Assembly: GCA_958450365.1 (NCBI GenBank)
Contig: CAUEEP010000924.1
Span: forward strand, 806,001 to 870,000
DNA from: Mesorhabditis belari
Taxonomy: Eukaryota; Nematoda; Chromadorea; Rhabditida; Rhabditidae
DNA: 64,000 bases
Direction: 5' to 3'
Shown here: positions 42,252 through 53,844 of the stretch, piece after piece
How the letters are laid out: every line of letters begins with the position of its first letter
Numbering within the stretch: the stretch's first letter is position 1
Position numbers and translations under genes: made by a program
The notes under the pieces: generated by a model
Databases searched by the model: none
Told to the model about the DNA's origin: nothing
What the model saw: the letters and a program-made list of their open reading frames with translations, nothing else

Positions 42252-45200
42252 TTAAGAAATCTTTGTATTGATCGACGTAGTTTTTGGGCTGACTCGAGAA
42301 ATCTGAGTATGAGATTTTCTCGACTCGACAAGAATTGAGGAGACGATCGGTTTGCTTTGTTGTACTTTGTTTCCACGACCACGGCAAAGGCAAACTGTTG
42401 TCAACAATCTAAACAATTCTTTCTTGTAGAAAAGACGGAAAAAAGCGAACCCTCCCCAAAACTGTGCCACCGCGTTCATGATCAATTTGTCGACAATATT
42501 TAGGAATTGGAAAGCCGCCCAATTTAGTGGAACAATCAAGATCATTGTAAAGATGACAAAGTAATAGTGGAGAACAAATTGGAAATTGTTCCCAACCATC
42601 TAAAACGTTGATTAGAGGCCCGATCAAGTCTGCTACCTGAATCGCTAGTCGCCTCTCGGCTTGCTTACGCTTTTTACTTTGTCGACCCTAAAAGTTGGAT
42701 TACTTGTAAAGTCCTTGTAAAGAAAAGGAAGCAAATCTGTTGAGAAAAGGAACCAAACTGTAAAGAAACAAACTATAGGACAAGGAATCAAACGTAAAAA
42801 GGAACCAAATTGGGAAGGGAACCAAATTTGTAGAGAAAAGGAACCAAATCTGTAGCGAAAAGGAACCAAATCGGTAAAGAAAAGGAACCAAATCTGTAGA
42901 GAAAAGGAACCAAATCTGTAGAGAAAAGGAACCAAATCTGTAAAGAAAAGGAATCAAATTTGTAGAGACAAGGAACCAAATCGGTAGAGAAAAGCAACCA
43001 AATCTGTAAAGAAAAGGAATCAAATTTGTAGAGACAAGGAACCAAATCGGTAGAGAAAAGGAAATAAATCTGTAGATTGCTTTATTGAACTGTATTAAAT
43101 GCTAATTTGATTACTTACAGTGCTCTTCTACCTACATGATGTTTGTAAAAAGTTATCCAATCCAGAGAAACCAATATCGAGATGAAGAGCGTGATGAGAA
43201 AGATTTCCACGTAAGCACTAACAATCGGCGCATGCGCTGGAAAATCGGGTTCATTAATTGACTATTGACGCAGCCAATTGCTTACTTCTTACACAAATAG
43301 CTTGTAGTCTTGCTTAAAATTCGGATTTAAAGTACGCTAGAAATGGTGCGTTTCGACGAGGTGGCCGCAAATGATCGACTCCCAGTTTTTGGGCTATATC
43401 TTGGCTGCAATTTCGCGAACCGGTTTATTTCCTTTTTAATATGAAAATTGCGATAATTTTCTAAGCAGAATTTCTTTATACAAATTGTAGAATGCTTTTG
43501 AGATTTTGATTAAAGCCTTTGGAAGCCAGCACGAAAATATCAAAATAAACCTATGAACAAACATAGCGGTGAATGGCTCCGGCTTAACAAAATTCACCGG
43601 TGTTGATAGATTAGATGAGAATTGTCCGTCATTTTTCAGGTATCCCTATACCTTGGACTTTAGACTCATGGGGATGCCTCTCCAGAGTCATCCCCATACC
43701 TCCGAAGACCCATGGGGCTCTCCTTACGCCCAAAACAATTCTTGCCACGCAACATTATTCAAGCTCTTTCTTGTTCATCTTCAAAATTCAAAGTTCAAAT
43801 CAGTTTTCTCGCATTTTTTGATAAATTTCAGCTTTAAGAGTAACATTTGAATAACTCTTTAAGTTAATTTTGAAATGAACCGATGAAATTTGCCAGTTTC
43901 AAGAAAAATTCATCTTCAAGAAGCCGATTCAAGAAGAAATCGGCTTCTTGAAGATTTCTTGAAGATTCAAGATGAATTTTTCATCCCGAGCTCATAAAAA
44001 CACAACATAGTTGAAGATTTTTGCTAAAAAACACTTGTTTTAAGCTTTTAACCAGAAAAGAGTTAAACAAACGATGTGTGAGCCCTTAAAACCTGTTCGT
44101 GTAAAGCTACAGATTGAGTTGCGTGCTAAGGATCTTCCAAGGCTTTAATAAAAACCTCAAAAGCATTCTACAATTTGTATAGGGAAATTATCCGCAAAAA
44201 ATTATCGCAATTTTCATATTAAAAAGGAATTAAACCGGTTCGCAAAAGCTAAGAAATAGCTGAAAAACTGGGAGTCGATCATTTGCGGCCACCCCGTAGA
44301 AACCATTTTCACCATTTCTAGCGTACTCAAATCCAAATTATCCCACCTGTGCATTTTATCAAAGAAAAGAAGATCAGAAGACAAACCTGTCAACCAAACG
44401 ATACCATGATAGAAAGCATAGGGCGCCAGCAATGCAACGATTAGTTGAAGATAGGAAAGCTTGATCGTTCTGTGGAAGTATTTGCCATCATGGCATATTG
44501 CAAAGTAACGATTCATTGACATACCTAAATAAATGATAACTTTGATTCCATTAACTTATAACATCTTATAACTCATAAAGAGCTATAAGATGGGATATAA
44601 TTACTCACCAAGTTGGCAGAATAACGAGATATTGATGGCTGGCTCCATGTAGCTTCCTAGCCCGAGTAGAAAGATGGCGAACGATGGGTTGCACGGATAA
44701 TTTTGAGTGCTAAAATTTATGTGATAAACTTTCTGCAAAAGTATGCGATCGAATCGTTTGCTCAATTCATTAATTCATTAATAACATTCATTAATAACAT
44801 TTTATTAAATTGGCAACTTATTATCTTTGGCTAATATTGGGTTGGTGAATTGAAAACTGTTGGCTATTGTCATATGTGACAGTTTGAGCACTTTCTTCAA
44901 AAGAAACCCATTTTGGTGTCAATGGAAAAGTTGTAGAGAATCAAAAATCAAGCTTATAGCCAAATTTTCAGAACGACTCAAAAACTGGTTTTCAAGAAAT
45001 GCCAAATTTACGAATTTTCACAAAACTTGCATTTTAAGCGGAACTACTAAGTGTATCTTTTTGGAAATTTGGCTATAAGCCTAATTTTTGATTCTCTACA
45101 ACTTTTCTATTGACACCAAAATGGGTTTCTTTTGAAGAAAGTGCTCAAACTGGGACATATGAACATCTCCAGTCCTCCATTTTTGAGTGTCACACTTGTC

Positions 45201-47440
45201 TCACACACAAACCAAAATCCTACTACGAAAGAGGAATCCGCAAATTGCCTGTAAAATGGGCAGAAGCCGTCAATAATAATGGAAATTATTTGGAATGAAT
45301 TCATGGTTTTAGGTTGAATAAATTTTAGTTCAAAGCCCGGCAGTTTCCAATTCACCAACCCAATAGTTTAGCGACAAGTACGGTAGATGATTTCAGATCT
45401 GAACTGTGCAAAGGATCTATTAGTCTTGATTTCTATCTAAATTCTAAATCTACCAAATTTCAATCACTACTCCCAATCTTCATTTACTTATCCCAAAACC
45501 AACTACGAGGTGCAGTAAAAGATCCCTCCAGCGTACATCGAAAACACCAGTCTTCCCAAAGAATCCGCAAGCAAAAAGAGACGAATCGGTAAAGTGAATA
45601 TACAGTAGGGTCCAAAAGTTTGGAACAATCACCTTCCGGCAACTTTAACTCGATGTAACTTGCGGAAAAAACACACAAATTTTTTACTTTAAAAACTATT
45701 TTTGTTGCATTTTTTGTGAACTTTCTGAATGTCTATTTGATTTTATTTGATATTTGATCTTTTTTTTTGCCTTGCTCTATTTCTTGGAACGCCCATTTTT
45801 TAGGGGTCCAAAGTTTGGAACAACAAAATAACAATTCATTTAACGATTAACCGGCAAAATTCAGTATTTTGTGGCGTATCCCTTTGCTTTAATAACAGCT
45901 GCGCAACGATTTGGCATCGAATCAATCAAATTGTCAATTATTTGCCTTGGGATCTTAGTCCATTCCTCCTCAAGCGCTTCATGAGTTCTGATGTTTTTGT
46001 GAAGTTTCTGGTTCGGATTTGTCGGTCCAAATGCTCCCAAAGATGCTCTATTGGTTCAGATCAGGGCTTTGAGCCGGCCATTGAAGACATCGACGTTTTT
46101 TGTTGAAGCCATTGCTTAACACGCTGGGCCGTAAGCTTCGGATCATTATCGTGCATGAAAATGAAGTCGTTGGCCAAGTTGTTTCTGCCGTGTGGAAGCA
46201 TATGGGTTTCAAGATGTTTTCATAAACAGCTGCATCCAAATACCATTGATTCGACAATTGACCGACACCGTATCGTGAAAAACAACCTAAATTCAAATAA
46301 GCCCGTTGATAATGGAGGTAACCAACCCCAAACGATAACTGATCCACCGCCGTGTTTGACTGTTGGAATTTGATACTTTGGTTGTTTCTTTGATTAATTG
46401 GACGTCTAATGATCGAATTCCATTGGTGGAAAAGAGCTCATATTTGCTTTCGTCACTCCACAATACATCACTCCAATCATCAGCCGACCAGTCTTTGTAC
46501 TTCTTGGCAAACTCGAGCCGAGCCTTCACGTTCTTGCCGGAAATCAACGGCTTTCGAGACGGACGACTTCCTTTGAGTCCTTGTCTCCTAAACAGCAATA
46601 TTTTATTGCTTTTAAATCATAAAATGACTTTAAGATGCGCTTAGCCGTCGTTTTGGTGAGCGAAACTCCATAGCTTGACTCGGCGTCTCGACGTAGATCA
46701 GCGAATTGAGGCGTGGATTCTTCAAATGGAAGTACAAGTGTCCTCTCATCACGCTCATCCAGTTTAGCTGGCCTCCCTTTGTTGTGCTTTTTCACATTTC
46801 CGGAAACCTTCCATTTGTTATAAATCTTGGTTATGCTGAATGGGACACCGAATGTTGTGGCGACTTCTTGACGGCTCTTCCTCGATTTACTTCAGCCACA
46901 ATAAGTTCTTTATCATACTCCGTCAAATTCGAACGATTTGGCATCTTAAAATGAAAAATGTATTGATATTTTTGAAATTGTTCCAAACTTTTGGCCCCTA
47001 AAAATGGGTGTTCCAAGAAAAAGGCAAGCAAAAAAAAGATCAAATATCAAATAATCAAATGACATTCAGAAAGTTCACAAAAAAATCAACAAAAATAGTT
47101 TTTAAAGTAACAAAATTGAATGTATTTAACGCAAGTTACATCGAGTTAAAGTTGCCGGAAGGTGATTGTTCCAAACTTTTGGACCCTACTGTACGATTGA
47201 AAGCTGTGATAGCAAACGCAGAGAAATTGCTCAAAACGGAGCAAACGGATAGCTAAAGAGTGAAAATTGAATGATCCAAGAAAGATCCAATGATCTATCA
47301 AGAAAGATGATAATTTTAACCAACTCCAATTACGATCCCTCGATAAACTTCCATGACTGGCACTGGCGGATAAGCGCTAACTGTAAACATTAAAGGGTTT
47401 TCCGCTCCTGCCAACAAAAATTGTAAAGTAACAGCGATGG
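42252..47440 (-). CDS. Seven-transmembrane receptor, exon interrupted by Tc1
   Basis: Exons in order: 47440-47325, 47252-47192 continuing at 45600-45507 across a Tc1 element, 44709-44609, 44524-44387, 43236-43136 and 42599-42252. Leaving out 45603-47191 and one TA, all phases agree for about 319 codons; an N-terminal exon is still missing. Helices include GIVIGVG plus LSVCSVLSNFSAFAI (1), LPIRLFLLADSLGRLVFSMY (2), FAIFLLGLGSYMEPAINISL (3) then MSMNRYFAI, the nematode NRY/NRF version of the DRY motif, LQLIVALLAPYAFYHGIVWL (4), VEIFLITLFISILVSLDWI (5), FQFV...YYFVIFTMILIVPL (6) and FWGGFAFFRLFYK (7). Class among the sr families is not settled. With the Tc1 in place the frame is broken, so this allele is probably null unless the element is spliced or excised. 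Confidence 0.7.
42720..43072. repeat. 22-bp minisatellite, GGAACCAAATCTGTAGAGAAAA unit
   Basis: About 15 copies with GG/GT/AT variants, in the last intron of the receptor gene. The same unit appears at 61088-61172. Confidence 0.9.
43320..44345. mobile_element. Element with about 140-bp inverted ends
   Basis: 43330-43465 and 44190-44340 are inverted copies (AAACTGGGAGTCGATCATTT and CACCATTTCTAGCGTACT in the right arm). A smaller hairpin with AAATCGGCTTCTTGAAGAT lies at 43905-43985. No transposase is recognisable. It fills the intron between receptor exons 43236 and 44387. Confidence 0.7.
44837..45363. mobile_element. Non-autonomous mariner-related element, 527 bp
   Basis: TTGGGTTGGTGAATTGAAAA and TTTCCAATTCACCAACCCAA between TA dinucleotides. 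It is a sister of 10931-11729, also with the RKLPVKWAEAVNNNGNYLE relic. It is in an intron of the Tc1-interrupted receptor gene. Confidence 0.9.
45603..47191 (-). mobile_element. Tc1-family transposon with long IR/DR ends
   Basis: Starts CAGTAGGGTCCAAAAGTTTG and ends with its inverse; TA on both sides; 1589 bp. Inverted arms are about 220 bp, and each arm has a second copy of the tip (AGGGGTCCAAAGTTTGGAAC at 45802), the IR/DR arrangement of many Tc1-like elements. Minus-strand transposase pieces: MPNRSNLTEYDKELIVAEVN near 46942, KGRPAKLDERDERTLV, LTKTTAKRILKS, VLWSDESKYELF with the first catalytic Asp, and WPAQSPDLNQ. Frames shift at least three times, so the protein is dead although the ends are well kept. 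It interrupts a receptor exon. Confidence 0.9.
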
Positions 47441-47517
47441 CTAAACATTGATTGATTCGATTTTTTTATTAGCATGGAATTTTAGGGAATCAGGGAATTA
47501 TAGGGTGAGAAAAAATG

Positions 47518-47998
47518 CTACTTGTCGGTTATACATCCACATAGACTCAACTCGGTTAAGCAAGAAGCTGATAACTTGTGAGGAGTGATTATTTTCAATG
47601 AAGTAGAGTGGTCGTCTGAAGTGATCAGTCGTCTGAAGTGATCAGTCGATCAGTCGAACGAAAATCGATAAGCGAGAAGACTCGGATCTGAGATGCTTCA
47701 CCGGGATGAGTCTTTGTGGATGTATAACCGACAATTACCGAATATTCAAAGTATTCTTGATTCCTAATTTGTAGTTAAGATGTTAATTGGAAGTCTGAAG
47801 TTAAAAGTCTGAAAGTCTGAAGCTAAACCCTAGCGCTAAATGCAAGCTCAAACAATGAAAACGAGTTTAAAAAGTTGTCAAAATCGATCGATCACTTCAG
47901 GCGAGCACTCTACTTCACTGAAAATAATCATTCCTCACAAGCTGTCAGCTTCTTGCTTAACCGAGATGAGTCTTTGTGGATGTATAACCGACAAGTAC
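47518..47998. mobile_element. Foldback-like element
   Basis: TACTTGTCGGTTATACATCC at the left and GGATGTATAACCGACAAGTA at the right are inverted; arms extend about 115 bp (GAAGCTGA, ATGAAGTAGAGTG). A third partial arm lies at 47693-47740. No ORF. It lies upstream of the receptor gene. Confidence 0.75.
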
Positions 47999-48234
47999 CG
48001 AGAAAATTATCGCCCTTTTGGCGTACCCTTTTGGCAATGTATTAGACTGTCTTTTGAGTTTGAGTCGATAGAATTTTTTGATCAACTTTTAAAATGTAAT
48101 TTCTCAAAAACCCCACGATCAAGAAAGGCGGGGCGCGTATGCCCGCGGATTTGCGACGTGATTTTTTGGCTTTCTATTAGAGAGTAGCTCTCTATTAGAG
48201 CATTTACGGGAACAGCTTTGAAGTCTACTCAAGT

Positions 48235-48850
48235 ACCTGCACTACTGGAGAATGAAATATCATATTTGAAAAAAGATCGTCACTTTTGCGCGTCTATAAC
48301 TCCCTTGTCTTTACCGTATTTCTAAATATTAATATTACCATTGTGTAGCCCTTGAAAAGAGCTTTCAGAAAATGTATAACACTAATAGTTTAAACTCAAA
48401 GACAAGGCAGCTACAGACGTGCGAAAGTGACGATCATTTTTCAAATATCATATTTCATTGTCCAGTACTGTATGTTACACTACGCATGATACGCTACGCT
48501 TGCTACACTACGCCTATTGCACTACGCATGCTACACTACGCCTATTGCACTACGCATGCTACACTACGCATGATACGCTATGTATGTTACACTACGCATG
48601 TTACACTACGCATGCTACACTACACATGCTACACTACGTATGCAATGCTCCCTTTCAACTAAAATTATTTTTAAGTTTCCTCCAGCAATACCCTCATTAA
48701 CCCCTGGCCAGTGAATCCCCTCACCTCCAAGAAAAACTCGTCTACCCATTGAAATACTAATAGTTTAAACTCAACGACAAGGGAGTGACAGAGGCGCGAA
48801 AGTGACGATCGTTTTTCTAATATCATATTTCATTGGTCGGTACTGTAAAT
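48235..48850. mobile_element. Inverted-repeat element plus a third arm copy
   Basis: GAATGAAATATCATATTTGA at 48249 is inverted at about 48435-48455, and a direct copy of that right arm recurs at 48765-48845. A CATGCTACACTACG-type 14-15-bp array (48478-48650) lies between the arm copies. Confidence 0.65.
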
Positions 48851-50220
48851 CCTAGTTTTGTGTAAAATTCTGCAAACAAATTGACTGAACAGATTGACTG
48901 AACAGAACAGAACTGTATCATGTCCAGTACTTCCAAAATTTGAGACCAATCGTTAGGCTATTGTCGAAGATTTCATTAGTTTATTGATTTCTGGCGCCTT
49001 TTAAGGAATCTTTCTTCAATTGAACTTTTCATAGTCCAGTTTTTAAATAAAAAGATAAACTCAAAAACAAAAAGAAGTAAACAAAACTGGAAATATTTCT
49101 GGTGGAAGCTTTTTTCATATAAAGCTTTAGTTTTTAGTCTTTAGTTTCTAAAGACGCACCTTTTTTGAACAAAACAGATTAGTTGCAAAATAGATTAGCC
49201 CCTTTTTTTTGTTGACTTTTTCAAATTTAACCTGAGCGCAGAGTCCAGAAGTCCAGAAGAAAAGTGATCAGTCATTCCTTTTGCAAATTCCCTTTGCGTT
49301 TAGCGCTTCTTTATGCTTCTTTATCAAACTCATTTCCCTTTATTTTCATTTCCATTTTCCCCTTCACTCATTTCCATCAAACTCATTCCCCTTTAGAGCC
49401 GCTTGGTTTATGAGATTTGCTCCCAAATAGCAACCAAACCATACCAAATTAGATACGAGAAACATCCCTAGGATCCGGTTGGAAAACCTCTGAACCAGAG
49501 CCAGGCTATCACATTAAACACATTAAAAATTTGTTCCTTAGAAAAATCCAATCCTTAGAAAGATCTAATCCTTCGAAATCTTATGTAAACCATAAAAATG
49601 TAGAAACAATGACCCATTTTGCTTCACAAAACCCACCCCACAAAAGCACCGTACTCACAAAAGCAATATGGTGTTCTTGTAGTCGAAAGAACGCGAAACG
49701 TTCTCGTTTATTTGCTTGCATAACTGAAAGAGACAGTATAAAAATCTGTTCCTGTTGAAAAAGTAAAAGAAAAAGTATAAAAATCTGTTCCTGTTGATAG
49801 AAATTTGAAAGCTCTAAAGAAAATTTTGATGACATAAACAAAGCAAAGCCAATTTTTGCCAACAAAGCAAAGCCAAAGACAACCCCTCATTAGTAAACTC
49901 GTCCAAAACAAACCGATGAACCAGTAATTTTTAAAAGATTTCAAGGGTTCAACAGTGTTTTTTTGGAAAATGACATAAAATGGAATCCCAAGAAACCGCT
50001 CATTATTAATTTTCAAAATTACAGCTTTTGATAACTGAGATTTCGCTCAAAAACAATTGAATTCTTCTCGAATTCTTCTCTAATGAACTTTGCAATTATC
50101 TAGAGACAAAACTTAGCTCATTATTGTCAACAGTTTTGTAGGATTACAAAGATAATAAGTGAAACAATGAAATGAAAATCTAGGAAAATGGGTGAACCGG
50201 TAAAGTCAAACACTTCAAGT
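48850..50220. other. AT-rich intergenic DNA, no gene recognised
   Basis: Both strands have only short frames without splice context. The minus-strand hydrophobic ORFs at 49581-50016 lack matching exons and contain simple direct repeats (AAAATCTGTTCCTGTTGA). Confidence 0.4.
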
Positions 50221-50384
50221 GATATTAGGTATATGCATAAGAAATGCGGATTTCAACACAGTCGATGGCTTGGAAGATTTCCGTGATTGGCGGGAATTTG
50301 TCTATTGAATGCGACTAAATACAAGCGAAAATTGCGAGCAAATCACTTATTGATGCGCTTCAATGGAATTGACCATCACAATTA

Positions 50385-50743
50385 TTTTGTTCACAGATGA
50401 AAAGATGAAAAGATGTATTGAACGTTGAACGTTTTCTTAAAAAGCAAAATGATCGACTAGGAACCAAATCTACTATCAAATCGAGAATGCTACGGTTTCT
50501 CGAATTGCACATTGAGAAGAGCTCAATCCAGCCTATTTGGTCGCCACCGTTGCCTTCCAAAAACGCCAGCGAGCCTGCTCAAATGCTAATGGTTGCCGCT
50601 TCGAATTTGATAGTTGAATTTAATTGTCAATGTACAAGAAATGTTATTCAGTTAGAAATTTGTCTTTTTTGTCTTTTTTTGCCTTTATCTGCCTTAAAAT
50701 CAGAACTTTATCTTGTTGCGACAATTATGGCGCACCCTGTACA
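50385..50743 (+). mobile_element. Internally deleted Tc1-like remnant
   Basis: Plus-strand pieces KKQNDRLGTKS (the QNDR region of Tc1-like cores) and YLVATVAFQKRQRACSNANG followed by FEFDS and stop (the C-terminus) are fused by deletion. A terminus TGGCGCACCCTGTA ends at 50743. A near copy without the last part is at 53250-53430. Confidence 0.7.
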
Positions 50744-51234
50744 TGCTTACCTTGTTTTGATTGCGAGCTGAAAAAAAAAAAAATGAATACCGTATTTATT
50801 CTAATAGAAGCGCATGTGCTTCTATTTTTCATATATGGCGCACCCTGTATATAACTTTTATTTAGAGAAGTTGCTCTTATAAAAACTTATAAACTCTTAT
50901 AAAACTCTTATACCGTATTTACTCTATTAGTGGGGTCCCCCACTATTTTTCAATCCCCTTCCAGACGACCCCACTATTAGAGAGGACCCCACTATTAGAG
51001 AAATTTAAAAGAACATAAAACCAAAGTTTTAAATTGAAAAGATATCAATTTTTCTCCGAAATTCTTGACAAAACAAGTTTGGCTTCATATTTTATTTAGC
51101 TTTAACCGTAACAAAACATTAACAAAGAGTAAAAGAACTAATCCAAGAGATCAACAATTGATGTATCACTTTCGTTACCAATATCTTCTTCCAATTCGAG
51201 AGGACCCCACTATTTTTTCAACCCCCCTCCAGAC

Positions 51235-52116
51235 TAGAGTGTGCTCCTTGTTGACAGACAATTTGTCAGACAAATTTTCATTGACAACTTTTTTGTCAGA
51301 CAATTGATCCGACAAACTTCCGACAACGCGTTTTCTAAACGGTGCGCTTTTTAAGCAAAGCTATAAAGGTCGCGCGAAAAAAATTTGCAAACTTTTCTTA
51401 AAATATAGTAATGGATGGTTTTATTTAAGGATTTAGGTTTTTAGGGCGTGGAATTTTTTTTTTTGGAATGGTTCTAGTGCAAATGTAGACAATAGGCCTG
51501 GTAAATTCGTAAATAATATAATTTTTTAATAGTGTTTATTAACTTTTTCCGTTTTAAATGTTTTCTTTAATTTTACATAGCATTTAAAAAATTTTTAAGT
51601 TTTAGCGAAAGAGTAATAGAGTTAAGGAAAGAGTAATAGAGTTAAGGAAAGAGTAATAGAGTTAAGGGAAGAGTAATAGAGTTAAGGGAAGAGTAATAGA
51701 GTCAAGGAAAGAGTAATAGAGTTAAGGGAAGAGTAATAGAGTTAAGGAAAGAGTAATAGAGTCAAGGAAAGAGTAATAGAGTTAAGGAAAGAGTAATAGA
51801 GTCAAGGAAAGAGTAATAGAGTTAAGGGAAGAGTAATAGAGTAAAGGAAAGAGTAATAGAGTTAAGGGAAGAGTAACAGAGTTAAGGAAAGAGTAACAGA
51901 GTTAAGGGAAGAGTAATAGAGTTAAGGGAAGAGTAATAGAGTAAAGGAAAGAGTAATAGAGTTAAGGGAAGAGTAACAGAGTTAAGGGAAGAGTAATAGA
52001 AAAAAAGAGCGCAAGATTTTAATGTACATTTGCATTTTGAAAAATTTGCTGATGCAAAGCATTATCCTTGGCGCGCGCTTTTTAGAAAACGCGTTGTCTG
52101 CAAGGAACACACTCTA
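51235..52116. mobile_element. hAT-type MITE with 8-bp target duplication
   Basis: CTCCAGAC is present at both borders (51227-51234 and 52117-52124), an exact 8-bp duplication as made by hAT transposases. Ends TAGAGTGTGCTCCTTG and, inverted, TAGAGTGTGTTCCTTG; subterminal GACAACGCGTTTTCTAAA is shared by both sides, and GTCAGACAA words repeat in the left end. No transposase is present. Most of the interior is a 20-bp minisatellite. Confidence 0.9.
51606..52000. repeat. 20-bp minisatellite, AAGAGTAATAGAGTTAAGGA unit
   Basis: Nearly twenty copies with AAGGA/AAGGG alternation, wholly inside the hAT-type MITE. Confidence 0.95.
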
Positions 52117-52357
52117 CTCCAGACGACCCCACTATTAGAGAGGACCCCACTATTAGAGAGGACCCCACTAATAGAGTAAATACGGTATTCCAGTCTTATA
52201 TTCCATTATAAAAATTCCTTTGAAGAATTGCGACTCTCAAAAAAAGGATCAAAATTCGGTTTCAAGCTTATTTTAAAAAATTATTTTAACAAAGAGTACG
52301 CAAAGAACAAATTTACGAACAAATTTAATTTGTATCTGATTTGTTTTAATTTTAATA

Positions 52358-52874
52358 GGTTGATGCATAAGTGTTTTCGTTCCTTTTCGTCTGCCGTTTC
52401 AAGCCAACAAATGCACCAATTAAACTACGGTTGATTTCATTAGAAAAACCAATTATTTTTCTGCAAAATAACATTAAAACGGGTTTAAAAATATTGAATG
52501 CCTGGATTTTCTTGAGAGTATGAAGTCGGGTAGTCAAAAAGGGCTAACTCGATGATGCGGTTTAGACACCTTAGCTAAAAAAAACCTATCTTCGTGTCAA
52601 TAGATAAAAGATAGAGAAAACAAAACGTTTGATATTTCGCCAAAATTTCAGAGAAATTCATTCAGCCAATTTTTCCGTAGAGTTTTTTATAGATTTTTAC
52701 GAAAAAGGCGTTTTTCACTCTCGAATTTGCTTGAAAGTGAACCGAAATTCATTTAAAAAGATGCAAATTGAACAAAAAAAACACTTTTTTTATAGAGCAA
52801 ACTATAGATTAATTGGTGAATTTGTTACTTTTTAACAGAAGTACGAAAAAAACGAAAAGACTTATGCATCAACC
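52358..52874. mobile_element. Mariner-type MITE, GGTTGATGCATAAGT ends
   Basis: GGTTGATGCATAAGTGTTTT and AAAAGACTTATGCATCAACC between TA dinucleotides; 517 bp. The termini are mariner-like; no transposase remains. Confidence 0.85.
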
Positions 52875-53249
52875 TAATAGTTAATAAACTTCTTTCCTTT
52901 CATATTATTGAGAATCTTGAGTTCAAATTCGATTCCGCCAGATCATTTTTGGGGTCTCTTTTGAAAATTTCAATGGTTTTCTAAAGCTTTTTGGAAGGAA
53001 TCTTTGTAAAATTGATATTGGAGAAGATATTGGAGTTTCTAAAAAGTACTAATCAACCCGGAACATCTTTACTTCCCGTCGTTGTATAGTAGCTTTTTTG
53101 ACTCGCAGTTTCTTTTGCTAGAACCTAATAAATGGGCTCATCAAAATCAGACTTTGTTACTGTCAAATAAAACGTTTTTTTTTTTTCATTTCCTTTTCCA
53201 GTCTTAGCTGTTTTTAACGCTGGTTTTGCCTCGGATAATAAATCTGAAA

Positions 53250-53430
53250 GATGAAAAGATATTTACCCTGGAAGGTTTTCTTAACAAGCAAAATGATCGA
53301 CTATGGACCAAATCTACTAGCAAATCGAGAATGCTACGGTTTCTTGAATTGCACATTCAGAAGAGCTCGATGCAGCATATTTGGTCGCTACCGTTGACGC
53401 CTTCCTGAAACGCCAGCGAACCTGCGGCAA
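53250..53430 (+). mobile_element. Tc1-like remnant, second deletion copy
   Basis: Encodes FLNKQNDRLWTKS and, after a frame change, AYLVATVDAFLKRQRTC: the same two transposase blocks fused as at 50385-50743, followed by short direct repeats CAACCGCCAACCGCTGG. Confidence 0.65.
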
Positions 53431-53844
53431 CCATTAGCAACCACCAAACGCTGGTCGGCAACCGCCAACCGCTGGTTTTGCCTCGGATAATAAATCTGAA
53501 TCCAAAAGCACACCATATGAACCATAAGAAAACTCTCAATCACAGTTGAACGCAAAACAAAAAGCTGAGAAAATATAGATTGTTCAATTAGGTCAAAAGA
53601 AATTGACTGACACAGATAGATAGTCTCATGAAAGCGAGAAAAAGCCAAATCTCCGGTCTTTTTGTCTTATGACTAGCACCTACATTCATCAACGAATCAA
53701 TTTTTCATGTTAGACTCAATAAAATGAACCAAAATTCTACATATTTACCGTTTGAAAGCTTTAATTAAGCACCCAGCAAAGCAGGGTTTTCAGTTTTTGA
53801 GATCTGACAACTCCAATCAAACTAGGTATCTATTTTTTATTCTT

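Larger units (their letters stand above)
50910..52187. mobile_element. TACCGTATTT-family element, host of a hAT-like MITE
   Basis: TACCGTATTTACTCTATTAG at the left and CTAATAGAGTAAATACGGTA at the right. Inside each end lie repeated GACCCCACTATTAGAGAG words. Its left 200 bp recur inverted at 55493-55704. The hAT-like element at 51235-52116 sits within it. Confidence 0.8.

Noticed and set aside
42645..43045. Phe/Leu/Ser-rich minus-strand proteins
   Set aside because: All three minus frames are open through the 22-bp array; the receptor frame skips this region as intron.
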